The notes beneath the pieces are model-generated. The model had not been told where the DNA came from. It worked only from the letters and a program-made list of their open reading frames with translations, and searched no databases. The translations under genes were made by a program, and so were the position numbers. Below, piece after piece: positions 49,074-60,440 of a stretch of DNA of 64,000 bases. Origin of the DNA: Erigeron canadensis (taxonomy: Eukaryota; Streptophyta; Magnoliopsida; Asterales; Asteraceae); assembly GCF_010389155.1 (NCBI RefSeq), contig NC_057763.1, forward strand, positions 45,986,645 to 46,050,644. Direction: 5' to 3'. Position 1 is the stretch's first letter. Every line of letters starts with the position of its first letter.

Positions 49074-51190
49074 ATACTTTTATTTCCTTCCAAGACATGC
49101 CTTGAATGGACTGATAACGAGACCGAACCGCTTTACCTCTCTATTTATATTTTTCCATATCACGTCAATTTTATTCTATCATTATTATTTTTCTTTCGCT
49201 TTAATTATTCACCTTCAAATTTAGAGTAATTTATTATATTTCACCATACCACATAATATCCAATTAAAATAAAATAAAATATTATAAACAAATAGATGGA
49301 CTCCACTATCATAAATAAATACATTCACATTTTTTTTTCCACATTTGCATTTCACTTACACTCTTTTAACTATTTATCTCCTTCGCCTTCTCTTTTCATC
49401 TATTGCTTTCACCAACCTTTAATAAGTATCTGAGAGACACATATCTATTTCTTAGAGGTAAAGTGGGACTTTCCATAGTATTATTACTATTATTAATAGC
49501 CGGTAGTATTAATTAAGTTAACTTTTTAATTTTCCCATATACTTTTAGTCTCTTCCATTTTTTCCGTCACTTGTTCTTATTTACTGGTTTTTTGAGTTTT
49601 TCTGTGTTATATTATGAAATAAATATTTGTAAATGCAATCAACTATGAACGAATGTCTATACTGTGAAAAAATTAAAGTTGTATTCATTGTATGTAATGA
49701 ATTCTCAAATATTGCGTTGTATCTATTGGTATATGTGACAACTATATAAACTGTCATTTGTAAGTTTTTTATTGGCCGGATACATCGCACAAGATTTAAA
49801 AGTTCATTACATACAATGAACATAACTTTAGTTTTTTTTACTCTATAAATATTTATAATAATTAATTACACTCACAAATACTTATCCCTTATATTATACA
49901 GTATACCCTTTGATTTTCGGACCACCGTTCTGTTTGTGGTTTTGTGTATATTTTGACTTAGCAGTTAGACACTTGGACAGTTAAGACTACATTTCAGTAT
50001 AGTTTAAAATAATGGTTACTGGCCCAATATATTAAAACCCAATAAGTCAAGGTTTTATGCCATATTTGGGCCTCAATAGCACTTGCAATCTGCCATTAAC
50101 TAGTCCACTTCACTGCCAATTCCAAGTTCCAACTATCTTTAGCATGGATATCATGATAGCGTTCCATTACGGGTTTAGTCAGCGTTTAATTTGACAAAAG
50201 GAAAGAAATAATAACAAAACATAAAGAAATAACTTTAGGAAGCAAAAACAAAAACAAAAATTTAAGTTTAAGAAACAAAAATGATAAGTATAAAGATGAT
50301 ATAATATGGTTAGATGGGAGCAAAAGGAAAAGCTTCTAATAGCTTCATAGCTTGAGAAATTTTATTTAAATTATACGTTAATACAATACATTTATTGTGA
50401 GAGAATGATTTCCTTACGGGAAAAAACAGGGGTAAATAACGTTGGAAGACAAAAACATGAAAAACTTTCAAAGTTTGAGGACCCTATAAACAAAAGTTTT
50501 GGCTAAAGTGGAAGACAATACATGCATCTTTTATCGTGGCGAAGATTCTATATAAACAATAGAATGAGATTTAAAAAGCATTGGAAGGCGAAAAAAAACG
50601 ATTGAAAGTCTAAGGAGCAAATGAAAGTTTTAATTAGTTTAAGTGTACGATAATTTAATGTACCAAAGGTTTTAGTTAAATGACTTAAATCTCATGACAA
50701 TATGATGTAGCTTATCGTAAGGAAAAAATCACCATTATACAATGGCAAAACTAGGATTCAAAGTAATGACCTATAGTATAAAATTTTAGATTGTTATATT
50801 TTTAGCATTTTAAAGATCTTTGGATTATTCTAGCACTTTTTAAGAGTTTTCCGACAATTTGATGGTTTCATTGGTCATTTAAACATTTAGTTGCACATAT
50901 ACGTTTACTTCTAATAAGTTTATAATTAGTAAAATCTTTCAAAAGTTTAAAAGTAGTCACATTGACCGGTATTAAAATTACTTTGACCCATGGGCCGTAA
51001 CATCCATAAAGAATACGTCAATTTTTTAAAAAAATCGCACTAATATCGGTGTAGCGAATCCGTAACCCGGGCTACCATGGAATTAAGGTACGAAGTTTCT
51101 GCCTGTGCCATTATGCACAACGTTTTTGATCACGAGCAAAAATGAAGGTATTAGTTAAAACGTACGATAATACAATGTACGAAATTTCTA
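49074..51190. other. Intergenic upstream of RING1 copy B
   Basis: No coding sequence recognised. Contains an inverted repeat at 49676-49829 (listed separately). The rest is AT-rich, with scattered words shared with nothing else obvious in the window. Confidence 0.4.
49676..49829. repeat. Inverted repeat / hairpin MITE
   Basis: The left arm (49676-49729, containing TTCATTGTATGTAATGAA and GCGTTGTATC) and the right arm (49775-49829) are reverse complements with several mismatches around a loop of about 45 bp. No clear target duplication. Confidence 0.65.
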
Positions 51191-51198
51191 GTTAAATA

Positions 51199-51563
51199 CA
51201 TAGTTGTTAAACTCGTACGAGTCACGAGTCGACTCGTGCGAGTCGAGTCAAAATGAAGTAAAAACGAGGCGACTCGGTGGATGACTCGTATTTGGTCCAG
51301 ACTCGTAACATGAATCGTTTTGTGTGGTGCGAGTCGGTCCGAGTCGTGTTCCGAGTCACGAGTCACAAAATAATTTATTATTTTTTGAAATTTTTATATT
51401 TATAAATTTATTTTTAACTTAATATATAAATATAATACTATTTTTCTACAATAAAATATAGATTATCAAATATCCTGACTCTTACGATTCGAGTCACGTT
51501 TCGAGTCACGGGTCAAAAATTAAGATTTCGAGTCAAGTCGAAAACAACGAGTCGACAACTATG
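51199..51563. mobile_element. hAT-type element with GAGTCACGAGTCG subterminal repeats
   Basis: The ends CATAGTTGTTAAACTCG and CGAGTCGACAACTATG are inverted. Flanks GTTAAATA (51191-51198) and GTTAAATG (51564-51571) match at 7 of 8 bases. The inside is filled with ACGAGTC/GACTCG words on both sides of an AT core. The architecture matches the element at 59814. Confidence 0.8.
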
Positions 51564-51743
51564 GTTAAATGTACTATGTACTCTATCCAATGAAAAAAAT
51601 TACCCTTATGAATAGTGTTTTCAATTGCCTAGTGAATACATAGGTTTAAATCCCCTTAATGAATAGTGTTTCCGATTACATATTGAACCCTTATATATAG
51701 ACAGTGTTTTAGATCGATCAATGTATGGAAGTTTTAGTTAAAA

Positions 51744-53453
51744 CTAGATTTTAGATCCGTGTCCAACACTGGATACGAGTTTACGATATTATCAAAATTA
51801 GATCTTCATACATTTAAGTCATAAAAACTTATAATTTTGAAGATATAGTACAATAATCATAGGTTCGTCACTGTCATTATTAACTAAGACATTTTGATGA
51901 AATTGTTTGTCATAGTCATTCCATAAGGCACATGCTATAATAATTTCTCTATAATAGAATTTTTTAAAACCAGTTGTGTTCAATTAAGAATAATAACTTG
52001 ACATTTAAGTATATGTACTTGATCATGATGTGAAGTTGTGAACCATAACACGCATAGGTTTATTTTCAATCACTTGTCATATGATACTTGGATAACAATT
52101 AGAATTGTTTTCATATTCTTTGATAACAATTAGGACTCTTGATTTGAGTGACAATTGTAACTTCAAACATTAATACACAAAACTAATATATATAAAAAAA
52201 AATTATGTACATTTTTGATTGAGAGATAGAATGAATCTTGAATAGAGTTCATAATTATTTGGATTTAGTATACAAGTAACATTCTGTTGTAAATCGTGTT
52301 TTGTTATGTGATCGTCCCATGTTCCGTAATTCCTATTGTGTTTAGGATAAGGATGTTGTATATCGTCATCTGTTATTACATTTGAGATATGTATCTACAA
52401 TTCAAGTTGTATTTATGTTAAATATTAAACTAAATATTAAGATTTATAATTTATAAAAATCTAATCTAATATTTGGAATATTTGTTAATAAGTCATTAGG
52501 TTTTAAAATAGTTTTTTATATACAATATTTCATATGTTTATTTGTTTAAAAATAATTAAATGATTGTAAATTTTAAAAAATTCTCTCAAGTTATCGCTAA
52601 AAATAAATATAAATAAAGTATTCAGAGTTAAAAACTGTAAATTATTGATGGAAAACAAAAAAATTGTAAATTAATGAGACTTTTTATACAAATTAATATA
52701 AATACCAATATATTAATATATTTGGATAATGATTATTATGATTTTTAATTTATAGTTAATCTAAATGATGACATAAGCGAAAGTCAATTTGATAAAATTG
52801 AGCGATTTGATTGGTTAATAAGTCATTAGTTCAACTGTCTTATAGTATATACTAGATATTAGACCCGTGTCCAACACTGGACACGGGGCTTATGACATTA
52901 TTTATACGAAATGCTTGGATAACAATTAACTGCGAACATTATGGAGACATAAAATTAATTCATAAAAAATGAAAAATTGTACATTTATTTATATTAATTT
53001 TGAATGCAGTTTATATTGGTTTGGATTGAAGATTCAATTAAGATAATCGTAAATTTACCATTTGTTGTATATGATATTGGATGTGGGATAGGGATTTGTG
53101 TTTCCTATTGTATTTAAGACTTTTAGAGTTCATACTGTGTATTTTGTTTATACTATAAATTAAATATTCATATTTATAATTTATAATTATCTAATCTAGT
53201 ATTATACATATGGATGAATAGTCGACTTTATATTTTGTTGCTATAAATTTTTAATAGTTTTTAATATAGCCTAATATTTGTCTTTAGGTTGAGTTGTAAT
53301 TATTGGATTAAAATTATCTAGTTCTAGTTTAATATTTACATGTTGTAGTCAAATTTCAATTTAAAATTTTTAATCAATTTGATGAAATTGAGCTATATGA
53401 TTGGTCAATAAGTTATTAGTTCAACTGTTTTATAGAATATATTAAGATTAAGA
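51744..53453 (-). mobile_element. Helitron 1, interrupted at its 5' end by Helitron 2
   Basis: On the minus strand the 3' end is a hairpin (CCAGTGTTGGACACGG) followed by ATCTAAAAT and CTAG|T at 51747-51744. The body runs to 52851. Its first six bases, TCTTAA, are now separated from TATATACTATAAGACAG by Helitron 2 and lie at 53453-53448. The body resembles Helitron 5 (56281-57404), including CTTATAATTTTGAAGATAT and TTAGGATAAGGATG. Non-autonomous, no Rep/helicase frame. Confidence 0.75.
52852..53447 (-). mobile_element. Helitron 2, nested in Helitron 1
   Basis: 596 bp. Minus strand: A|TCTTAATATATTCTATAAAAC at the start (53447), and the hairpin CCGTGTCCAGTGTTGGACACGG, split here as CCGTGTCCAG / TGTTGGACACGG, then GTCTAATAT CTAG|T at the end (52855-52852). 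It sits between TCTTAA and TATATACT of Helitron 1. Confidence 0.78.
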
Positions 53454-53750
53454 TAATAATTATAAAAAATTAGATACTTAAAAATATAATAATTTATAAC
53501 TAATGTGATAGTTATCTTTAGTTAAATTTATAATAATTTATAAGTAATGTAATAGTTATCTTTGTTTAGATATACTTAGATTAAATGGTCGGCATTGACA
53601 TAGTCATATGTTTAAATATATATCTTGTATTATATACAAAAAAAGTCAAGAAAAGTCAAAATTGGAAATTTAGAAAAATCGAGAGATGTAATTGGTTAAT
53701 AAGTTATTAGAGAAACTGTATTTTAGTATAATAAAAGATTAAGATTAAGA
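53454..53750 (-). mobile_element. Partial Helitron 3 (5' part)
   Basis: A minus-strand start TCTTAATCTTAATC at 53750, followed by a stretch similar to the other copies (CAGTTTCTCTAATAACTTATTAACCAAT, recognisable in pieces under 20 bases such as CTAATAACTTATTAACC). Its 3' end was not found; the older copy may have been cut by Helitron 1. Confidence 0.45.
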
Positions 53751-54568
53751 TGTACGTATGTATCCTAAGTCCTAACACGGGGAAAAACCCTATGATTTTT
53801 TATTATTTTTAATTGCAAATTTTTACAATGAATGGATAGTTGAATATTTGTATATATATATATTTATATTTATATTTATATATGTCGCTTTAACTATCAT
53901 CAGAATCTTTCATTTTGATTGCATTTCTTTCATTAATCACGCCTACTTTTGCTACACTTCACTTATAATATTCACATTTCGCTTTCTTAATTAGTCTAAT
54001 TATATGATGCTCAATAGTTCAATATAACAATCCAGATATAAGATAAAATATAAGATATGTACATATCTGTAGTGTATATATAAGTATTAAATAACAAGTG
54101 TTTCTAGATCAGTGACGTAAACCTATCTAGTGGAATTTGAAGTTGCATCTGTATATAAATCATGCAATTAACTTTGACCATAAGTCGAAACTTGAAATGC
54201 CATTTTATTACTTCGTTTTTAATTGAAGACATGACAAGTTTGATCGTTTTAACCAATTGGTTAATAGCTCCATAGTCAGCCGTCCCCAATTAAGCCGGAC
54301 CTCACCATGTTTATCTTTATTAGATGTATCAATCAGGAGTAGGTTCGAATTCTCGACCTGCAAGCATAAGGAATTATTTCTGTTGTGGTGGTATTAACTA
54401 TTAAGTGGAGGGGTATCACAGGGATACAAGTTGTGCGGCCTGCTCGTATTAAAACCAATGCGGTTCTGCAGATTGGGGTGTTCCCTCCAATTTACACCAT
54501 TTGGAGTTTGATCGTTTTTGGTTGCTTGATTTGTGATTCAGATATACAAAGTCACATTATATATGTAC
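53751..54568. other. Intergenic between Helitrons and a hAT element
   Basis: AT-rich, with TATATTTATATTTATAT runs near 53850. At 54280-54380 GAATTCTCGACCTGCAAGC resembles a SINE box B region, but no complete SINE could be outlined. Confidence 0.3.
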
Positions 54569-55256
54569 ATTGGGGTGATCATGGGCTCAACCCGACTCAA
54601 CGCAGCTTCAGCCTGGCCTGGCCCAGCTCGTGACCCAAAAATACGAAATATGTGGACTGAGGACCGACCCATGTTTTTCATTGGGTCGGTCCGGTCCGGG
54701 TTAGCATGCGAGCTCGGTTTTTTTGTGGGCTAACTCGTAACCCGGAGAACAACAATATATTTCATGATGATTTTTTAACTGTTTTTATAGTTCTCGTAAT
54801 CATGGTTTTACCACAACACAATGTGTCATTATGGTTCTCGTTTTGGCTGTGCTTTAACTATCAACAACAACATTAATAACTTATGAGAGAATTCCAAATT
54901 ACATTATTAACATGATTTTACATAAAAAAAAAACTTTGTTGCATGAAATTATAAACCAAATCAAATACTGAAATACACATATAATATATAAAGATACTAG
55001 TAAGATATTATTAATATATATATATATATATATATTTACGTGAGTCTATGAGTCCTATAACAATTAAACGTCAATGTTGGCTTGGTTGTCGGGTTCTCGG
55101 GTTTTCCCCGGGTTAGCCCGGCCCGACCCGTAACCCGAGATTTCATAAAATATAGGTTCGTGGACCAGACCATATACTTAACGGGTTGGGTCCGGTTCGG
55201 TTTTTTTGGGCCGGTTAAACGGGTTTGACGAGTTGGCCCGTATTTTGATCACCCCT
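54569..55256. mobile_element. hAT-type element with perfect 8-bp TSD
   Basis: ATATGTAC at 54561-54568 and 55257-55264 flanks a 688-bp element. Ends: ATTGGGGTGATCATGGGC and, inward from the right, AGGGGTGATCAAAATACGGG. The subterminal regions are full of CCCGACCCG/CGGGTCGGTCCGG words, making this a GC-rich island. No transposase frame. Confidence 0.85.
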
Positions 55257-55264
55257 ATATGTAC

Positions 55265-55693
55265 ATGTATCCCGGAAATGATACTATATATATGATATGA
55301 GATGCTAATTTAGTACTTGTAAATACATTAAAGAAAAAGAGAGTTGTTGACTGTTAAAGCAACACAATACAAATCATATTAACCCGTTTTCCAATTATTG
55401 GTACGTTGATCATTCACTTAACTCTAACTAAAATATATATATATATATATATATACTAGCATTGTACTTGCGCGATGTGGCGATGATGATGACAATGTGA
55501 TGGTGGTGACAACATCAAATGATGTAGGTAACTGATGTAAATGTTTAGATTTAAATGGATAATATATAGAAATATTATATAATATAAATGACTAATAATG
55601 TAACTTAATATTAAAGGTTGATGGTGATCATTTATTCATTAAATATAGTTACTCAATTTATGTGTCTTATTTTTCTTATCTTTTAACATGAAA
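55265..55693. other. AT-rich spacer with a Helitron 3' end at 55456
   Basis: At 55456-55459 CTAG is followed (plus strand) by CATTGTACTTGCGCGATGTGGCG, visible in parts such as TTGCGCGATGTGGCG. Read on the minus strand this is a hairpin then CTAG|T. The AACTGATGTAAA words after it recur near 2960 and 26815. Its 5' end is lost. A TA microsatellite at 55431-55454 abuts it. Confidence 0.45.
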
Positions 55694-56280
55694 CTAGATT
55701 TTAGACTCGTATCATATACACGGATTTTACAACATTATTAATATAAGAATTAGTATATGAAAATAAAAGCATACTTATACATCACGTGTAAAAATATACT
55801 CAAAAGGAATTGAGATATTTACATGTAAATACTGAATGATAAATCATATCAAAGTTGGATGGTGTAACATGATTTCTTTTATACAAACTCTTCCAAAGAA
55901 AAAATATTTTAACCTTAATTACATAATTGACTGAGTTCTCATTGATGTTTTACAAAAAAATAATTATATTAATTTTCGTTAGCTATGATTATCAAGAACA
56001 ATAAAATCAGCAGCTAGTTCGTGGCCGGGGTTTTCTTTTCGTTAACAATAAAATATTGATATAAATATGTAACCTCCCTAACTTTAAACTATATTATGTT
56101 ATTAGATAGACATTATGAAATCAAGTATTAATTATATTTAAATTGGGTTAAAAGTGTAAATTGAGGATGGAAAACCAAAAAGTGTAAATTAATTTAGACA
56201 TATGTTGATTTAATTAATTTTGAGAAACTGAGAGCTGTGATTGATCAATTGAAGTTAGGTCATTTGCCTTTTAATATATA

Positions 56281-57404
56281 CTAGATTTTAGACCCGTGTC
56301 TAACACTGAACACGAGATTTACAATATTATCAATGTTAAATTTTATACATTTAAGTCATAAAGCTTATAATTTTGAAGATATACGGTTATAAGTGTTATA
56401 CTTTGCAATTTATAGTACAAAAATCATAGGTTAGTCACTGTCATCATTAGCTGAGACATACAGTATTGATGAAATTGTTTGTTGTATTCATTTCACAAGG
56501 CACATGTTAATTTCACTATTATAGAACTTTTTGACACCAGTTGTACTCATAATGTGATATTATTATTAAAGATATAATTAAAATATAAACATACTTGTGA
56601 TCTTGTACACACATAGGTTTATCTTCAATCATATGTCCTATGAGAATTAAATAACAATTAGGATTGTTTTCATATTCTTTGATAACAATTAGGACTGTTG
56701 ATTTAAGTGACAATTGTAACTTTAAATATTAATACGCAAACCTAATATATGAAAAAAGAGAAAGTTATGTACTTTTTTAATTGAGAAATATAACGAATCT
56801 TGAATGGGGTTCATATTGATGTGGATTTAATATTCAAGTAACCCTCTGTCATAAATCGTGCTTTGTTATGTGATTGTCTCATGTGTCTGTGATTCCTATT
56901 GTGTTTAGGATAAGGATGTTGTATATCGTCATCTGCTATTATGTTTGGGATATGTTCCAGAGTTCAAATTGTGTTTATATTATATATTAAACTAAATATT
57001 AATATTTATAATTTATAAAAATCTAATTTAATATTTGTTAATAAGTCATTAGGTTTTGAAATAATTTTGTATAGACAATATTTAATATGTTGAATTTTTT
57101 TAACTAATTAAATGATTATAAATTTTAAAAAAATCTCTCAGATGGCTAAAAATAAATATAAATCAAGTATTTAGGGCTAAAAAGTGTAAATTGTTGATGG
57201 AAAACAAAAAAATGTAAATTATGAGACTTTTTCTACAAAATAATATAAAAACTAATATAATAATATATTTGGATAATGATTATTAAGATTTTTAATTTAT
57301 TATTAATCTAAATGATGACATAAGCGAAAGTTTATTTAATAAAATTGAGCGATTTGATTGGTTAATAAGTCATTAATTCAACTGTCTTATAGTATATATT
57401 AAGA
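56281..57404 (-). mobile_element. Helitron 5, complete
   Basis: 1124 bp. Minus strand: A|TCTTAATATATACTATAAG at the start (57404), and an end of CGTGTTCAGTGTTAGACACG, then GGTCTAAAAT, then CTAG|T (56284-56281). No target duplication, A/T flanks. Close relative of Helitron 1. It carries only short meaningless frames. Confidence 0.82.
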
Positions 57405-57406
57405 TA

Positions 57407-58172
57407 CTAGATTTTATACCCGTGTCAATTACACGGGCTTTAAAACATTATCAATATAAGAATTAGTATATGGAACAAAAAATTACTTATACGTTAAAAT
57501 GTAAAATATACTTAAAAAAATTTGAGATATTCAATTGTAAATACTGAATGATAAATCATATCAAGGCTAAATTATATAACAGAGTTTCTTTTATACAAAC
57601 TCTTTCAGATAAACAATATTTTAACCTTGATTACACAATTCACCAAGTTCTCATTGATGTTTTGCAAAAAAATAATTTTATTTTTGTTAAAAGTAGCAGT
57701 TGTTGGTTTGTAGATTTTCAATAATTTTGTGTGTTGTGATTTTTTTTATAGTGTTCGGTTTATATAAGAAAAAATTGTATTCTAAATATAGTTTGATTCC
57801 AATTAATAATAACAACAATGATTATCCTGATTATAATCCGATTACAATTACCAATAACAACAACATTAAAATTAGTTTGATTATAATTAGATAAGATATT
57901 GAGAAGTCTGAATTAATTATTTTTTAAATTGGGTTAAAGTGTAAATTGGTGATGTAAAAACCAAAAAATGTAAATTAATTATTTATAAATTAGGTTAAAG
58001 TATAACTTGGTGATGAAAAACCAAAAAGTGTAGATTAGTTATATTTAATTGAGTTAAAGTGTAAATTGATGATAAAAAAAATTAAAAAGTGTAAGTTAAT
58101 TTGGACATGTTTTGATTTAGTTAATTTAGAGAAATTGAAAACTGTGATTGGTCAAATTGTTATATATTAAGA
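57407..58172 (-). mobile_element. Helitron 6, complete
   Basis: 766 bp. Minus strand: A|TCTTAATATATAACAATTTG at the start (58172), end CCCGTGTAATTGACACGGG, then TATAAAAT and CTAG|T (57410-57407). Internal repeats of GTGTAAATTGATGA/GGTTAAAGTGTAAATT are seen three times near 57935-58090. Confidence 0.8.
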
Positions 58173-58201
58173 TTAAGATTAAGATAAGATTAAGATTAAG
58201 A
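58173..58201 (-). repeat. TCTTAA hexamer ladder at Helitron 5' ends
   Basis: Immediately outside Helitron 6 the minus strand has TCTTAA units at 58178-58173, 58184-58179, 58195-58190 and 58201-58196, with a five-base TCTTA at 58189-58185. The first belongs to Helitron 4. The others match the same terminus and may be 5' remnants of still older copies, or slippage. Confidence 0.7.
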
Positions 58202-59813
58202 TTAAAATTATAATTTTTATATGATAGTATACATAGAGTATATTAAAACTCGTAAAGGCATAATGTATAATTTAATTCTAGTACTATCGAGTTAATAGTA
58301 CTATGTAGCAATATCATATCATATTAAACTAAATATCAATATCAATATCAAATATCATGAATAAAATAAAATATAATTTGCGACCAGAAGAATTGTAGTG
58401 GGCCCAAAAGAACAATTAGAAGCACAAGAGTCCTAAAGGAAGATGACACATATGAACAGAATGGCCATGATATTTGCGTTTGAAAACAAAATTTATTTCC
58501 AGCAAATTAAATAAACTATTCTCATAGAAATTTCCAAATTGTCTGTTTGTAGTTTGTACTATCCCACTACATTTATTTTCATAATTAATAGATATATATA
58601 TATATATATATTTTAAAAACAAAGATATAGAAATACGTACAAAGAATAGTAACGGGTCATTTTATTTTTTTGGGTCCGTTTTCATTTTCTTAATGAGCCA
58701 CTTCATTTTCTTTTGGACCCATCTTATATTCTTAATTACAAATTATGTTTTGATATTTTCAATTGCTTCTAATTTGTTTACAAAAGATCACTTATTTTAA
58801 TTGCATATTATTATTTTTTAAGCTTGTAACATTTTTAAAATTATCTCATATTATTACAAGTGAAATATTACATAGTATATATACACATAACAGTAGGGTG
58901 TATGTTTGGGATATATACAGATAACCATCTCCGAAAAATTTGTTCGCAATACTTATTAGTTTCAATGTTATTTCGGTTGATGTTTTATTATTATGAATTA
59001 TTTTTGTTTCACTTTCTACTTTCATACTTATTATCTTTTAGAATTTATATAATATATTAGTCTGTTATAAAATTATACTGTTGATTTTTTCTAATTTATA
59101 ATTGCTTACTTATTAAAAAATCAATATCAACTCAAGTTTTGAGCTATATAATATTTCTAAAAGCATATAATAATTTTTACATAGTACGAACATAATAAAC
59201 ATAATATCTCTCGGGGAAACACCCGGGTAACGTATCTCGTTATAAATAAATTTCAACTACCCTTATATATGTTCATATTCTGCGGTGCAAGTTAATATTG
59301 TGCAGTGCAATGACAGTGGCACACATCAATCATTTTGTTTTAAATGGCCAGTGTGATTTATCTTTAAACGGGTACGAGTATAATGTAGTGATTTGCTAGA
59401 TGCGCTAAAACAGTTACTAATTACTATGAATAGTACATGTATAACCCCAGTTGCTAGGGGTGTTTCATTAAACCTATTATTCGAGGCCCCGGGGGAGTTT
59501 ACTTCGTTCTCGAGTTCGAGCCTTGGTAGATTCTCTTCGACGGTATTTTCCAATAAAGGATGTGGTATGGTGAGAAAGGTTATTTAAGATCCACTTAGTG
59601 CGAGACCCTTTCATTGTGCGATTAGCACACATCATACGCGTCTGAGGTTAAATTCACTTGTAAAAAAAATAAAAAAATACATATATAACCATTTTTTCAG
59701 ATTTTCGTAATGTATAAATATTTTAAACTTAATAAATCTTTACCACTCAATACAACTTCAATGCTAACTAATATTCTAGTCGATAGTTTATTCTCATTCT
59801 CATCTCTTATACA
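58202..59813. other. AT-rich intergenic
   Basis: A TA microsatellite lies at 58591-58611. At about 59440-59670 a SINE-like stretch has GAGTTCGAGCC (box B-like) and ends TTCACTTGTAAAAAAAATAA (A-tail), but no box A was placed, so it is not called as a separate element. No gene is recognised. Confidence 0.35.
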
Positions 59814-60223
59814 CAAGGTTGTAAATATCGGTTTCGGTATCGTATCGGTCGATTCTCGATATGCGATATATCGGATATGTCGGGGATATATCGGATACCT
59901 TAAATTGTAAAGGAATTCATCTATATATATATATATATATGTACTAACAATATATACAATTTGACATAACTTTACATACCTTTCAATCTTAATTACTATG
60001 TTATGAAGCAAATTTTACATACCTTCTAATCTTAAAGTCAGAAAACCTATTTTTGGTTTATAAAAAAAAAAAAAAAAAAAAAGTCAACTTTTTTGACCGA
60101 TATTGGCCGACATTTGACCGAAACGATAAGTTGAGCTGATAACCCATATATCGTATCAGTTGAAGGCCGATATCCGATATATCACCGACATATCGGCCGA
60201 TATGGCCGATATTTGCAACCATG
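59814..60223. mobile_element. hAT-type element with perfect 8-bp TSD, CGATAT-rich
   Basis: CTTATACA at 59806-59813 and 60224-60231 flanks a 410-bp element. Its ends are CAAGGTTGTAAATATCGG and, inward from the right, CATGGTTGCAAATATCGG (16 of 18 identical). Subterminal zones repeat TATCGG/CCGATAT many times. Partial termini of the same type occur at 13242 and 16229. Confidence 0.9.
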
Positions 60224-60440
60224 CTTATACATACCTAATGAAGGTATATTATTCAACTTCAATACACAAACAGATGCAAGATATATAAGAGGAGTGAAGA
60301 CTTTCTTTTTTGCCATTTTTTCATTTGTGAATTATTCTAAAATGGAACTTGCTAATGACAATCGTAAAACTTGTCACAGTTTATATATTTATGATCAGAG
60401 ACATAGTTGGATTTTCTACGTTGTCTTTAATTGTCTTTAA

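Larger units (their letters stand above)
55694..58178 (-). mobile_element. Helitron 4, host of nested Helitrons 5 and 6
   Basis: Main body 55694-56280, minus strand, 3' end CTAG|T at 55697-55694. Its 5' terminus can be reassembled from three pieces: TATATATTAAAAGG at 56280 leftward, TA at 57405-57406, and TCTTAA at 58178-58173. This is what is expected if Helitron 5 and then Helitron 6 each inserted at an AT inside its first ten bases. Confidence 0.7.

Noticed and set aside
57700..57894. Membrane-like open frame
   Set aside because: Lies entirely inside Helitron 6 and its Asn run comes from AAT/AAC repeats.
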